From Lanius collurio (Eukaryota; Chordata; Aves; Passeriformes; Laniidae): DNA of 64,000 bases. Shown piece by piece: positions 39,966 to 52,500 of this stretch. The stretch covers positions 10,488,109 to 10,552,108 of the forward strand of contig JACBWW010000016.1 in the NCBI GenBank assembly GCA_020086605.1, read 5' to 3'. The notes below the pieces were generated by a model. It was not told the DNA's origin, did no database searches, and saw nothing but the letters and a program-made list of their open reading frames with translations. The stretch's first letter is position 1; each line of letters begins with the position of its first letter. A program made the translations under genes and the position numbers.

Positions 39966-40305
39966 NNNNNNNNNNNNNNNNNNNNNNNNNNNNNNNNNNN
40001 NNNNNNNNNNNNNNNNNNNNNNNNNNNNNNNNNNNNNNNNNNNNNNNNNNNNNNNNNNNNNNNNNNNNNNNNNNNNNNNNNNNNNNNNNNNNNNNNNNNN
40101 NNNNNNNNNNNNNNNNNNNNNNNNNNNNNNNNNNNNNNNNNNNNNNNNNNNNNNNNNNNNNNNNNNNNNNNNNNNNNNNNNNNNNNNNNNNNNNNNNNNN
40201 NNNNNNNNNNNNNNNNNNNNNNNNNNNNNNNNNNNNNNNNNNNNNNNNNNNNNNNNNNNNNNNNNNNNNNNNNNNNNNNNNNNNNNNNNNNNNNNNNNNN
40301 NNNNN
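39966..40305. other. Assembly gap (340 N)
   Basis: The N run is immediately followed by an 11-bp GC-rich tandem array. Part of the missing DNA is likely further copies of that array. Confidence 0.99.
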
Positions 40306-40384
40306 CAGTCCCCGGCCAGTCCCCGGCCAGTCCCCGGCCAGCCCCCGGCCAGCCCGGCCACCCCGGCCAGCCCCTGGCCAGCCC
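40306..40384 (+). repeat. 11-bp GC-rich minisatellite, truncated by the gap
   Basis: Three perfect CAGTCCCCGGC units (40306-40338) are followed by CAGCCCCCGGC and then shortened or diverged units of 9-11 bases, ending near 40384. Units are most perfect next to the gap and decay away from it. That suggests the visible part is the edge of a longer array lying in the gap. Confidence 0.9.
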
Positions 40385-40600
40385 GCCCCGCTCGCAGCCC
40401 GCGGGCACGGCCAGGCTGCGCCCGTGCTGTCTCCAGGGCGGGGGACGCAGAGCCCGCACAGGGCCCGGCCGGGCCGCGCACCGCCCATGGGCCGCATCGC
40501 GGGCAGGAGCCCGGGCACCGCCTTGATCCCTGCTGTCCTCGCAGGTCAGAATGCAGCTCCTTTCTTGGCGGGCACGCAAGGCTTTACACCTTTAAAGATC
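40306..40600. promoter_or_regulatory. Second CpG island (right part only)
   Basis: GC-rich, CpG-dense sequence continues past the 11-bp array to about 40.58 kb (for example CCCGCACAGGGCCCGG, GGGCCGCATCGCGGGC) and then fades into AT-rich DNA. The left part is lost in the gap. The DNA left of the gap, up to 39.96 kb, is not CpG-rich. The stretch could be a promoter of a non-coding RNA or an alternative LRRC8D promoter. An AG/GTCAGA-type donor-like site on the plus strand lies at about 40543-40550. No product can be assigned. Confidence 0.4.
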
Positions 40601-42967
40601 GCCTTGGCACTGCGCTCCGGGACCGTCATTGCTGCTCACAAGGATTCATGATGGCGCTCTGGAAAAAGCCGATATTCTCCTGTTTCCATGACCAGTAAGA
40701 GAGGGAGCCACGGGAGAAAGAGTGCCATGTTGTTAAAGCTGGGTCTGGTTACACCCACGCCGTGAGCTTCGGATGGCAGGCTTTTAACTTCTGCTTCCTT
40801 TATGATTGACATTTTTGGTCAGGAAAGCATTACACACTGGAATATTTAAAGAGACTAGCAGAAAGAGAAAGAAAAGCAAAAGCACAGGGGGGAAAAACTC
40901 CACCAAAACCAACAAAATTAGAGATTAAAGAAGTTGCAAGGACTTCTCAGCTCATAGACCTACCCTGTCTAGACCCTTGGTCTCAATCACCTGATGGGGC
41001 TGGATAACCAGTGGAATCAAAGAAGTGACACTATGCTGTGCCCCTACCTGCCAAGGCTAATGCAAATTGCTTGTGCCAGGCATCTGAACCCACAAACACA
41101 TGAAATTCCTTCTCCCGTAAACATACTTTTCTAGTTGATCATTTTCCTTCCAGCTCTTTTTTTTCAAGGAGAGGAAGAAAATGCTCTCTCAGTGTCCTGG
41201 TGAGCTTTGCAGTTCTCAAATCCGGCACCATCAGACTTCTCTGCTTGTTTCACTGTTGCAGTAGCTGGGGCTTTAACCTGAACTGTCAGCAGTCACAACT
41301 CTAGCAAAATGCTTCAAATTTTGGAGATTATTTTAAACTACTTGGTATGTCTCTGAGGCCAGGATGGAAGCCAAAGAGGAAGACAGGAAGGGCCCACAGG
41401 AAATGGAGGAGGTACTGGCAGTAGGGCAGATAAGCAGTTGCCCGCCAACCACCCCAAGGTTCCTGAGACTGGACAGAATTTCCAGGCACAGTACAGAGCC
41501 TCACGAGACCAGTCCATGCAGAAGCAGCAGCCAGAGTGCAGAGGGGCATGTAAGGATGTACCAGAGACCTTCAGTCTTAGAGATGGGAATAGAGAACAAG
41601 AGAGGGTGAATTCAGAGATCCATCAGGAAGGAAAAGAAAAAAGCACGAGCAAGTGCTGTGGTTCTCTAGATTCTGTTTTCTCTCTTTAGAACCTCTCTGT
41701 ACTTGCAAAGTGACAGGTGTAATCTGGGTTCTACTCCCTGCTATCAAAGGCAGATTTGCTGAAACTGAACAGAGCCGCATTACCCTCTCAGGTGCTGTAC
41801 GAGGAGGGATCTCAAACAGCACTTGCCTGCTTTGCCAGAGCATTTAATGATGAAGTGAAGCCTGCCTATGTCTTTTTACTGCTAGCAAGTTCTGTCTTGC
41901 CAACAGCACTCTCTGTTGCTGGCCAGGTCACTGTGAGTGCATTATTCTGCCTGTGCTGTCACCAGCCTCAGCTATGTCTGTCTTTCTCCTGATGACAGCC
42001 AGTGGATCACTCAGTACTTCTGACATCTTCCTTGGGGTCACACAAGGCTCCAGCTTCAGTGTCACCTAATGCTCTCTGTAAAGGGTACAGCAAGAGCAGC
42101 CTCCTCTGGACACACATAACCAAAAGCCCCCTTCACCTTTCCCCAGCACTGCTGCCTGCTTCTCTAGGACTCAGCCTGGGAAATGAGTTGTCCCTCACCA
42201 GTTCCCATCACTTTGTCAGCTATGCACAGGCAGGTGTGGAAGGGACCATGCTGAGCAAGAATGGGGCAGGAAGGTGCCCATCACACACAAGTGGTGCTGG
42301 GCAGGCTGCAATTTGCAAGCACAGTCTGCCCTCAGCACAGGAGGGGGTAACAGGAGTTACCTCCTCCCTGCCAGAAATGAGGGTGGTAGAAAGAAGGCAG
42401 CTTGCAGGTTAAGCCACAGAGGGAGTGTTGGCAGCATGGTTACATGAAAGGGCTTTGCTCTGAACATCACAAGAGATCTGGCCTCAGGGTTCTGCTTTAA
42501 ACCAGCTGACTCTGATGTTTATTGAATCCAGATAATAATAACCAGGTTTAACTTGCTCTTTATACCCATAAACACAAAATAGACAGAAATCTCTCAGTCA
42601 CTCTAGTGCAAGGACATCCACATGAGGGTTTGCATCAGTAGAGTTCTGATGGTGTGCTGCAGCCTGTGCCTTCCAGTCATTCAGATGCCTTGTCCTAAGG
42701 CCTTTCTGGGCATCATGAGCACACACTCTCTAGAGGAGCAAGGTTTTTCCTTTGTAGAACTCTATTCGGATCTCTACACATTGTTGCTAGAAATCCATAT
42801 ATCTCCCTATATTAATGGCTTCATTTCAAACTACTTCCTTTTTAGCAGCAAAGAAAATCAATAAAAGATGTCCATATGATATGATTACATGTAAAAATGA
42901 CGCAATTACTGAATGACCCAGTTCCCACTTGCTGAGGCTGCACACAGCTGTCCATAGAGTTAGGGCA

Positions 42968-43012
42968 CAGCTGATCTTAAGGTGCCTCACAATCCAAATC
43001 ATTCTATGATTT
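42968..43012 (+). mobile_element. CR1 LINE, short degenerate 3' end
   Basis: The order CTGATCTTAAGGTGCCTCACAATCCAAATCATTCTATGATT follows the CR1 3' consensus with several substitutions and only one copy of the terminal repeat. It is older or more diverged than the copy at 28.9 kb and lies in the same orientation. Confidence 0.7.
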
Positions 43013-43285
43013 CCAGAGCAATGTAACTGCCTCCACCTGCCTTGGCCACATGTTGAGATCTGCCTACTGGGTCTGCTTCTTTGTATTGTCCAGCTGAGAA
43101 ACTTTCTGCTTGTTCAACTGAATTATTTTCCCAATGCTTTGGAAAGCCTCAGCTGTTGCCCATCTTGACCTCAAAGTTGTTTTCTCAGACAGTGCCATAT
43201 TTTTTCTCCTTCCAGAAAGCTTTGGTGTTGTATGAAAGATCTCCATTTCCTCCTCAGCCTCTAATTTGAGTTTCTACTCAGGGGA

Positions 43286-43336
43286 TTTTTTTGTTGTTGT
43301 TTTGGGCTTGGTTTTTTGGTGTTTTTTTTCTTTTTT
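43286..43336 (+). repeat. T/G-rich low-complexity tract
   Basis: Runs of T separated by GTTGTTG, GGG and GGTG with almost no A or C for about 50 bases. It lies about 270 bases downstream of the degenerate CR1 tail. Confidence 0.8.
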
Positions 43337-44692
43337 AATGGCTGCTCAATTAGACTCCTGCAATTCAGTGATCTGAGAATCCAGGTCACTGTTTCCATCA
43401 GAACTGTTTCCTCCTCCTTCACTGAGCTGCTCACAACTCCTCCTTCCTGGGCAGACCCCTGTGCTCCTCAGGCTGTGCCTGCAGATGCAGTACCTCCCTC
43501 CTGCTCTGGGCACCCTATCTCCAGCTCCTGTCATAGTTTTCCCCCCTGAATTACCAACAACAGACTTGACCTGAGGTTCAGTCATACAGTTCTTGCTGGA
43601 AATTTTTCTTTTCTGCCTGCAGTTCATAAGACTGTATTTTCCACGGACCTCTCAGTAACTGGGATCCTGGGCTGTCTGGGAGGTGGGAGCCATGTGGGCT
43701 CCCTGGGGCAGCAGAGCAGGACCCAGCAAGCAGGACCTGTCCATCCAGGGAGCAGGGCAGGCCAGGAAGCACCAGGGACAGCCCTAGTCCCAGTCATCCT
43801 TCTTGGGAATGGGACTGGGCCAGGACATCAGCCCACAGCTGGGCACTATGACTGTAAGTGGAGGCTTTGTAGACCAGTGGGACCACCCCTCATCCTGCAT
43901 CCTCCACCATGGGAGGAAGTCTTTGGCAACCTCAACACCCTTCCTGCATCCCTAAAGTAACATCTGCCACTGCAGGTGCCACATCCAGGCTTGCCCCTTG
44001 CTGGTCCCAGCTTGCTGGCCTGGAGCAAGGACTGACTGCCCAGGATGGGCAGAGCCTGCTGCTGCCCAGAACCCTGAGCCTGTTGCCAGCCTGGCTGTAC
44101 TCTGCCAGTATCACAACATCCTCAGCCCTGCTTGCTGTCCTGCCTGTGGCTCCATGGCTGCTTGCAAGGCCCGTATCTTTCATTCCATAGATCTCCCCAG
44201 TTCCACAGCTGTGACAGCCCATCCTTTCTCCAGCTACAGGAAGTTTCCTGAGTGCATGGCGTGGAGCAAGCACTGGAAGGGCTGCCTACTGCCAAGCCCA
44301 CATCTTAGGGAGGATTTGTCAGTCCCTAATACACTGTTCCTCAAGGTCATGCCCTCCACCCTATGACAGCTTTGAGTATTCCCCGTTGTCCTCACATTGG
44401 CAGTGCCCATGGAGGGCTGTGCAAGCTCCTGCTGCTGTCAGCACAAGAGCAGTGTCCCACTGCAGTATCTCTGCTGCACCAGGGCAGCTGCTGGCTGCTC
44501 CAGGTGAACCTTCACATTTTTAACTTTCCCACATTTCCAGGGGAAGGAAGAACTTCATCTCTTGCAATTCATCTATTGACTGTTGTGTGATAAAAGTCAA
44601 TTCCTAGAGAAGTCTGTTCCTCATGCTCCTCCACTCTGAATTTCCCTTTAATAATTACTCAGTCTTTCAATCAGGTTTGTGGATTTGTTTTG

Positions 44693-44705
44693 TTTTTTTT
44701 TTTTT
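44693..44705. repeat. Poly(T) tract, 13 bp
   Basis: Uninterrupted T run preceded by TTTGTTTTG. No retroposon hallmark was seen on the minus strand. Confidence 0.8.
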
Positions 44706-46504
44706 ACCTACAAGATATTTCTGTGTATTTCTTGCATCTCTCTGGTTTTAATGTGATAGCACACATAGACTGCACTGTGAACAAGTAGAAGTGCATGTTC
44801 AAACTTCTGTGGAAACCACTGACAGTCTCTATATTTTATGATTTGAAGGTATTCATAATTCAGCAGGAAGCTTTCAAAGTGCATACATAGGTACACACAT
44901 TCTCCTTTTCCTTTGATTTAATATTTAGCCTGCTTTTCAGAGAAAGTAGCTGCTTATCACATACCTGAACCATTATCATTTTAAAGAACTGGAAACCTGA
45001 AATTATTTGCATCTGTTTTCTTTTTTTTTCTACTTGCCTGTTTTTCAAGTTACATTCCAAGGAGTCTGTTTCAAATTCCTTTTTCTAGTCTTTAAAGACT
45101 CACAGACATCTCTTCTGCTCCTGCTGTGCTATCTCTATCCCCGTATTGATGACTGGAATCCAAGTATGCCTCTCTCTGGCTAGTCCAAAGTCACTGTAAG
45201 ATGGGCCTGACCTCTGTTCTGTAATCACATTCAAAGCATTTAACCTCTTTTTACAGCTGTAGGTAACTGCACAGTGCTGGCAATGCTAGCAACCCCCGTG
45301 ACTGGAAAGGTGAGGATGGTGGTAGACTTCTGAAAACCTCTGTAGCTTCCTGTATTCTGGTTCCCAGTGCAAGACAGAGCAACTGGTATGTTCTGGGATT
45401 GCCCAGGACACTTGGGTCAATTAAACAGCCTGTGGCCGAGCCCCAGCTACCTCTGTGCTTACCATTGCCCCCTGGCACTTGTCCCAAACCTGCAGGGAAT
45501 GGCAGGGCTGTCCTGGACCATGCTGACACCATGGGAATGCCCTGTGGGCTGTGGGGATGGTGGCTCTACACTCCAGCTCAGGAGGCCAGCTGGTTTCCAG
45601 GAGCTGCAATCCTCATGCCACCTTGGCTTCCATGTCAGGACTTCTGTTTCAGTACATCAGCCAGGAAGACTTGCTCAGGAAAGAACTTTCTCCATGCTTA
45701 GCCTCCATTGCCTCACTTCCTGGCAAATCTATCACATAGGATTGGAGTTCATCATGCTGGACTTCACCAGCTGAGCTGGGCCAGCACCCCAGGAAAAATG
45801 ACTAGAAAAAAAAACAGAAGAGATTTCATTTTGTGGACAAGGACACATAGTTATCTCCATGGTACCAGCAGAACATTGGTCCATCTTTTTTTTTATTTCC
45901 CAAGGAAGAAAAACAAACACAACACACCAAGAAAAACTTTGCTGTTGCTATTATAATCAGCAACATAAAAAGAACAATTCATAGTGGCCTTACAGCACAG
46001 GGCTACTGTAAGAATTGCTGATCTAGGGCTAATTTCAGCCAAGTTATTTAAGGAGTGGCTTTACCTCATACTGATAGCACTTTGTGTGGTGGTTCTGGGC
46101 AGTGGAACCACATCCCTATAGCCTGTGGGTACCTGTTTTTTCTGTTTTGTCCAAGTGCAATCTCTGGTTGAAGAGAGCAGCATTTCTCTCTGCTGAAAAC
46201 ACTCTCCCCATTATGGGCAGAGCTGCAGCACAGAATCTGTGACCTTAAATTGGCTTCCTGTGTGCTGGCTGTTGTCACTTGGGCTGTGCTAGCATCCCTC
46301 TGAGGCATTTTCCCGGTCCATCTCCTGGCTTGAGGGCAGGCTGGGAGTCCCAGCTGGTAGAACCAGCTACCAGCAAGAGGCAGGAAGTCTGTGTGAGCAC
46401 AGTTCTCTTAGGAAACTGCCCTAAACATTGAGGTGAGAGGAGTTCAGTCTTATAAAAATAAATGTGGCTCCCCAGTGCTAGAGAGTATTTATGTCACTTG
46501 ACTC

Positions 46505-46550
46505 AAAAACAAAACAAAAAAACTCCCACCAAAAACAAAAAAGAAGAGGA
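46505..46550 (+). repeat. A-rich low-complexity tract
   Basis: CAAAAC-type runs followed by a short A/G-rich end. No period and no coding meaning. Confidence 0.75.
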
Positions 46551-49500
46551 AAGGCAGTGGGAACCCTCAGCTGCAACACAGCATGTGCAATGTCCCCATG
46601 CCCACCGTGCCCCAGGGCTGGGGTGGACTCTTAGAAACAGGGGGGCATCACAGATCTTCTAGGGGAAGTGTCTCTGTTTTAATCTTGACATCAGCCACTG
46701 AAATGTGTAATTAGGCAGAGTGCTTTTTTGGAGTTGTCTCTATATCTGTAGTAAGGCTGCTGAAAATGTGTAATTACTCCGACCCAACCGTCCCACAGGT
46801 GCCAAGCAAAGGACAGCCATGGCAAACTCCTCACAGCCATATTCCTGCTCCACAGGGCAGGCATTTGGGGAATTCAGGCACACAGAATGCAGCCTCAGGC
46901 GCTCCCAGGGATTTGGGACATTGCTGGCACCATGCCCTGAGTCCTGGTGGCAGCTCCCATGGCACCGTGAGCAAGTGTGATGTACTCTGCCCCTGCACTA
47001 CTGAGGATCTTACCTGCTGTGTTATCCTGCTTGTGCCTGCTCTGCAAGGTGCCTTACTGTGTTCTGAGTACATCTACAGCCTTCAGAGGAGCAAGAAAAA
47101 ATCCACTTCACACATATTTTACTTCTGACTCCTTTCCATTTTCTTGGATCCTCTCTCTCTTTTCAGACTCACATGTGCTGAAGTAATTTGCAGTCATGTC
47201 TAGGTTTTACATTGCCACTAAGTCCATTAGTTCATAGATTTCTTCTCCCATGGAGTTCCTGCAGCTGCTGATGTCTTGCCAGTTAATTTCTCATGTATTT
47301 CCTTTCAAATCTGAATTGAATTAGTGAGCATACATAATGAGGCACAGTAGGAATAAAAAAGAAAGATAAAAGCTGACACAGACCAGATGCCTCTTCCAGC
47401 CTCTGCCACACTAATAGAGAATGTGGGTAAATGTCAGGTGAATGAGAAAAATGAGGATATAGACAAATAACTTGCAAGGATTTGATCATCGGCTACTTAT
47501 ATAGAGATTTTGAAGATTCCCTGCCCTCAGGGCATCAGTGTTTCTCTGAATTTCCCAAGTATTGGGCAATTCATGGGAGACGTTGAGAAGAAGCTCATTT
47601 ACATTAGAAAAATGTTGAATACTGTGGGAACCAATGGTTGAAAGAGTTCAGCAGAAAAGACCATCCTAAGGGAGCACAGCACATGAACAACAACAGAAAA
47701 AAATAACCAAAACCCCAGACACACAGTCAGTCTCCTTTCACCTCCTCAGTAGGATACCCTGCCCATCCTTGAGACTGCTCATTCCCAGTTACATGCACCT
47801 TTATTAGTCAGTGCCTACCAGCACTGCAGCACTCACACACCCCATCAGCAGCACCACAAGCTTATTACTACACCCTCCATTTTCTGCTCTAGCTTCCTAA
47901 AGAAAGCCAAATCCCTTACACTGAAGGTAGCCAGCAGCCCAGACTCAGGAGCTGCAGGGAGTATTTCAAGGAAGGAGCCTGTGAGTGGGAGGTGGGATCC
48001 ACAGGTGGGGGAAGAGAGTGCCCAGCAGCAGGAATATAGAACACATTACTCTAGAACAGGATGGGGACCCAGAGCCTATCCTGAGAGCACATATACATCC
48101 TCCACAAAAACACTCACCAGGCACAAAGGGTCCTGTTTGCATGGGCTCCATATGCCATGCAGGGCAGAGAGCTGTAACCAGCTGTGGGGAAGCACAGCAC
48201 TGATCCTAGCCCAGTGTCCTACACCTGCCAGTTTGGCTTTCTGGTTTAACCTGCACCAATACAGCTGCTCCTACAGCCCCCTCCAGTAGGCAACACCATA
48301 ACCTTCAGCACCTTTAGTGCAAAGTCACTTATTCCTTATAAGCCTTATTGTAAAGTATACAGGAACGAAAATATGTGCACAACTCACAAGCATGATAGAA
48401 ACACAGTTCTTTTAATCCTTCTCTCCTTCTTTCTTGCTTCTAGGGCTTAAGGTCTTGCATACATTTTAAATATACACAAATAAATAAGTGCATGGATTTT
48501 TCTCCCAGGTGGCATTTTCTCTGAGCTGAGAACTGCAGCAAGCACTCGGGTGGGCACAGCTGCCTTTAGTGCTGCCCTTGTGCTGCCTGGAGGGGAACCC
48601 GGGGCTGCCAAAGCCAGGCAAGTGATGGCAGCTGTCCCACTGCCCACCTGCTGACTCCAAACCAAACCCCTGTCCTGCACTGCCTGGTCACCAGCCTTCC
48701 TGCACCTCTCAGATACCCCCAACTGCATTTTTATTTTATTAGGGAAGGACTTGGAGAATAAATGTAAAGAGGAACATACCATCCAACACCTTCTCTGCAT
48801 CCTTCTCTTCCCAGCCTTATTCAAAAGCCCTGTGAAATGATTTTTAGGCTTCTGTGAGTGTAGATACTCATCAAAAATGTCACCTTCACCAAGCAGTTTC
48901 AGCTTGTTTCAGGGCTTACTCATAGAAATTCCCACCGTGAATGGCTCCACTGGCAGCAGCTTAACTGACTGCAGTGGAAGAGGATTTACACTTTTAAAGA
49001 CCTCTCCCTTTCTTTATTTCTTTGAATTTTTGTTAAAGTGATGTGCAGTTATCTTGGAAGAACTGGGGGTATCAGATTTTAATGCCAATAAATAAGTAAT
49101 GAAATATTTGCTCACAGAGTTTTAGCTTGTGTGTTTGTTTTTCAACTCTCCAAATTTCCAGTCTCCCTTGACAGCCTCCCAGGGTGAGCAGAGCCTATGG
49201 TTAAAGGCTTGTTGAAGAAGTGAAAACACAAAAATTTTAACACAAGTGGTTTTATCACTTCTGTTTGCCAGATATTTTATTAAGTGTTAGGAAAATAAGC
49301 AAATTAAACCTCCCACTGGTTTTATTATAAATGGATCAGGCACTTGAAGCCCTCCAGTTGTTTGCAATTTGTTTCACAAAAAGTGATCTGCTTTTCAATT
49401 CTGATGTTCTGCATAGTAACGGAGGAGGTAGGTACAACCCTTTAGTCCTGATTTGTAGTTCGGTCTTTAGATCCACCTTCTTCCTTTTGCATGAGTCACC

Positions 49501-52500
49501 TGCGGCAGCTGAGAGAGATTTCTCCTTTGTGCATGAAGGAGGAGTTGCACGATATGTCTCCAGCAGCTTTTGGAGGAGAAGCCACTCCCCTGGCCAACCC
49601 CTCCTCCAGAGCCACCCATGTCCCTGGTCCCCCTACGTATCATTTCATCCCTGTGCTATTTCTGGCCTCATCTGAGCTGAGATTCCTATAAACACTATAT
49701 CCTACAGGCTTTTCAGGAGGCTTTTCTTTCCAGCTCAATGGCAGAGGAAAGATTATGTTTTCAATCCCCTTTGACTGCAGGCTCTCTCATAGTCCCCCAG
49801 GGAGGTAAACAGTAGAGGCTGTTTATTAACAGAGGATCCAAGTGCAAAAAAGCTGCAGAAAGCAAACTGGAGTGAGGCATTCACTGAATGAGCTATGATA
49901 ATCCTGCCTAAAAAAATGGCTTTGTAGAAAATAGAAGACAAAAGCAGCAAAAAGAATTGTGTAGGTAGGCACTTAGAGAAACACAGTGTTTCCTTGTTTT
50001 ACATGTTGGTTGCTCATTTTTATGTTATCAGCCTGGGAATACAGGACTCCCATTAGGATAATGTGATATCAGGCTGCTTTTATGGCATAATTTTTTGGGT
50101 ACTCTGATTTAATGAGAATTTAAGCTACTGCTTGTGTACCCTGCTTGTATGAGAATTTCCTGGCTAGCTAAGGTAATTACTTTGTATTTTAAAAACAGCA
50201 GAACCTTCATTTTCCCCACTCCCTCAGGGAAGAACCTTGACCACTCAAGGAAGCAGCAAGGTCAGCATGCCCCGGGAGGGTCCCAGCAGGCTCCCACTCC
50301 ACACCCCTCCAGCTTTGCCTGTGAACGTGCCCAAGCCCAGAGGTGGGTGGCAGGAGACATTGGGCACTGAAGGAGTCAGAAATAAGTTAGGCAGAGGAAG
50401 TTCAAAAATAGACAAGCTTTTCCTGTAAGTCTGAGTTATTCATTTTATTTGTTGTTGCTGGTTTGGGTTTAGGAACTTTTTTTTTCCCCCTCAGTGATAG
50501 GGAAACAGGGAAAAGGAAAACTTTGGGAAACAGGCAAGGGAACAAAAAATCTTTCAGAGCAAATGCAGGAGGAAAAGAGAAGGATTTAAGAGGATCAATA
50601 TCAAGGATGAAACCTCCCCCTAGATACCAATCAGACTTAATTCTGAAGAAAGAACAGAAACCAAGACAGACGGAAAACTTCCTTCCTCTTCTACCCAGGC
50701 TTTCAGCACTGCCATTTGCAGCTGGGTCCCTGTAGCCCTTCCTGGTGCACACCCCAAGGCTGGGGTTGCTGTGACACCCTGAGCAGTACGACCTGGGCTC
50801 CCTGCCCCCAGAAAACCACATAGCCCTGTTGCCTTGGAGCCCATTCAGTGCTGTGCTCTGCTTTCCCTGACCCCACCAGCTGCTGCCATCCTACCCCATG
50901 TGATCCAGCCACAACCCCTCAGCTCCATGGGGCAGTGAAGAGCTGGACACAGGATTTCAACAGCAGAGGCTGAGGGGAGAGGAAGCAAGTCCAAAGGAAA
51001 GCAAATCAAACTGGTGTAGTGCTGACAAAGGGTGCATCTACACTGCCAAGGGCTCCTGCAGTGTGGTGTCACCTCCTGGCTTTACTTACTTTAGTGACCA
51101 GGAGCTTCACTCAGCTGTAAACCCCCAGGAGAGACACAGAATAATTACTGTCTGCTGTATGTGTAACTTTCACCAGGATGAAATCAGCATCTATTTCACC
51201 TGGAAAGTGGAAAACCCCCTTACCAACACTGCTGGCTGCATATACCCCTGCATTACTCACATGGAACTGTCAGAATGATTTTCAGGGAAGTCTGATGAGA
51301 TACACAGCAATAACAGGTTATTTTATCAGTGGATTTCACCTGAGGATCTCAGAGTATTTTATATTACCTCTTGTCATCTTGACAAACTCCTTTAAATGCT
51401 CCCCCCATGCCAAAGGTGGGGATGGAGATGCCAGAGAGGCACAGAGTGGCTGTTTTAGGGCAGTGAGATGCTGGGTGCCAGGCTCTAACTTCCATACATA
51501 GCTTGAGCCCTGGCAGGAACATTCTGGGGTAGCCCTCCTGGCATGGGTGCCCCTGCTTGGGGTCAGACACAGCCCCTCTCCTGGGGCAATAGCCGGCATC
51601 ATGAACAGTGTGTGCTTAGCAAGTTAATTAGCAAATGAAAGAGAAAAACTTCCCCAAGCCTGTCCCCAGCAGCATCTCTAGTGAATTCTACTTTTCTCAC
51701 CACAAAAAGGGGCATAATCTAGAGAGGGAACATCTGTCCTCTGCTGCACAAGCCAGCACTGTGTGAGGGCTGAGGCCACTCAGCTCCTGCTACCTCCACC
51801 AGCAGGACTGCTCAGTGAGCTACTCACCTCTGCCCCTGCCCTTCACCCTTGTAAGATGTTGTTTGGTGTGTTCCCAGTTTCCCCATGCCTCTGTAGTATC
51901 TGCTGCCTGTCAGTGACACTGTGGAAGAGGCTCATATTCTGAGGTCTCACCTCATTTTTCACAGCCATAAAAGGAAAAGCAAAATGTTTAAATTTGAATG
52001 CTTTGAAGTTTTGCAGAATAAACAAACTTCTTCATGAAGATTGCAAGAGGAAAAAAATTCACAGAATCTCTGTAAGACATAATAGATCTGGCATCTATTG
52101 CACTATCTGTGCATCCATGGCAAATAATACGTTAAAGACCTGAAAACAAAGTGCTTGGGGACACCATGTAACTAAAAAACAGGGAATCAGTTTTGATATC
52201 TTGGAAGGCACCCAAAGCATCCAAAGCACATGTAAAGATGGGATCAAAACCTACTGATCCTAGCCTAGAGAGCTGCAGGAATTGTAGAGGCATGGCATTA
52301 ATGTAATTCAATTTAAAGGCTCCTAAACTGGAAACATTTCGTATATAATGAGAGCTGTTTTCATGTGGGATGCCCTTGGAGGCCTGAATTGATTGTAAAT
52401 GTGTAGTTACAGAGTGTTATGAGCCTTCCATGCTGTAGAGAAAAAGGGTGTGAAAAATGGAAATACGTTTGGTGTGGAGGCAGCTTTGGGCCATTTGTTT

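Noticed and set aside
39785..40698. Open frames of 215-288 codons spanning an assembly gap
   Set aside because: Most of their length is N, and the rest is the 11-bp repeat and CpG-rich DNA read in several frames.
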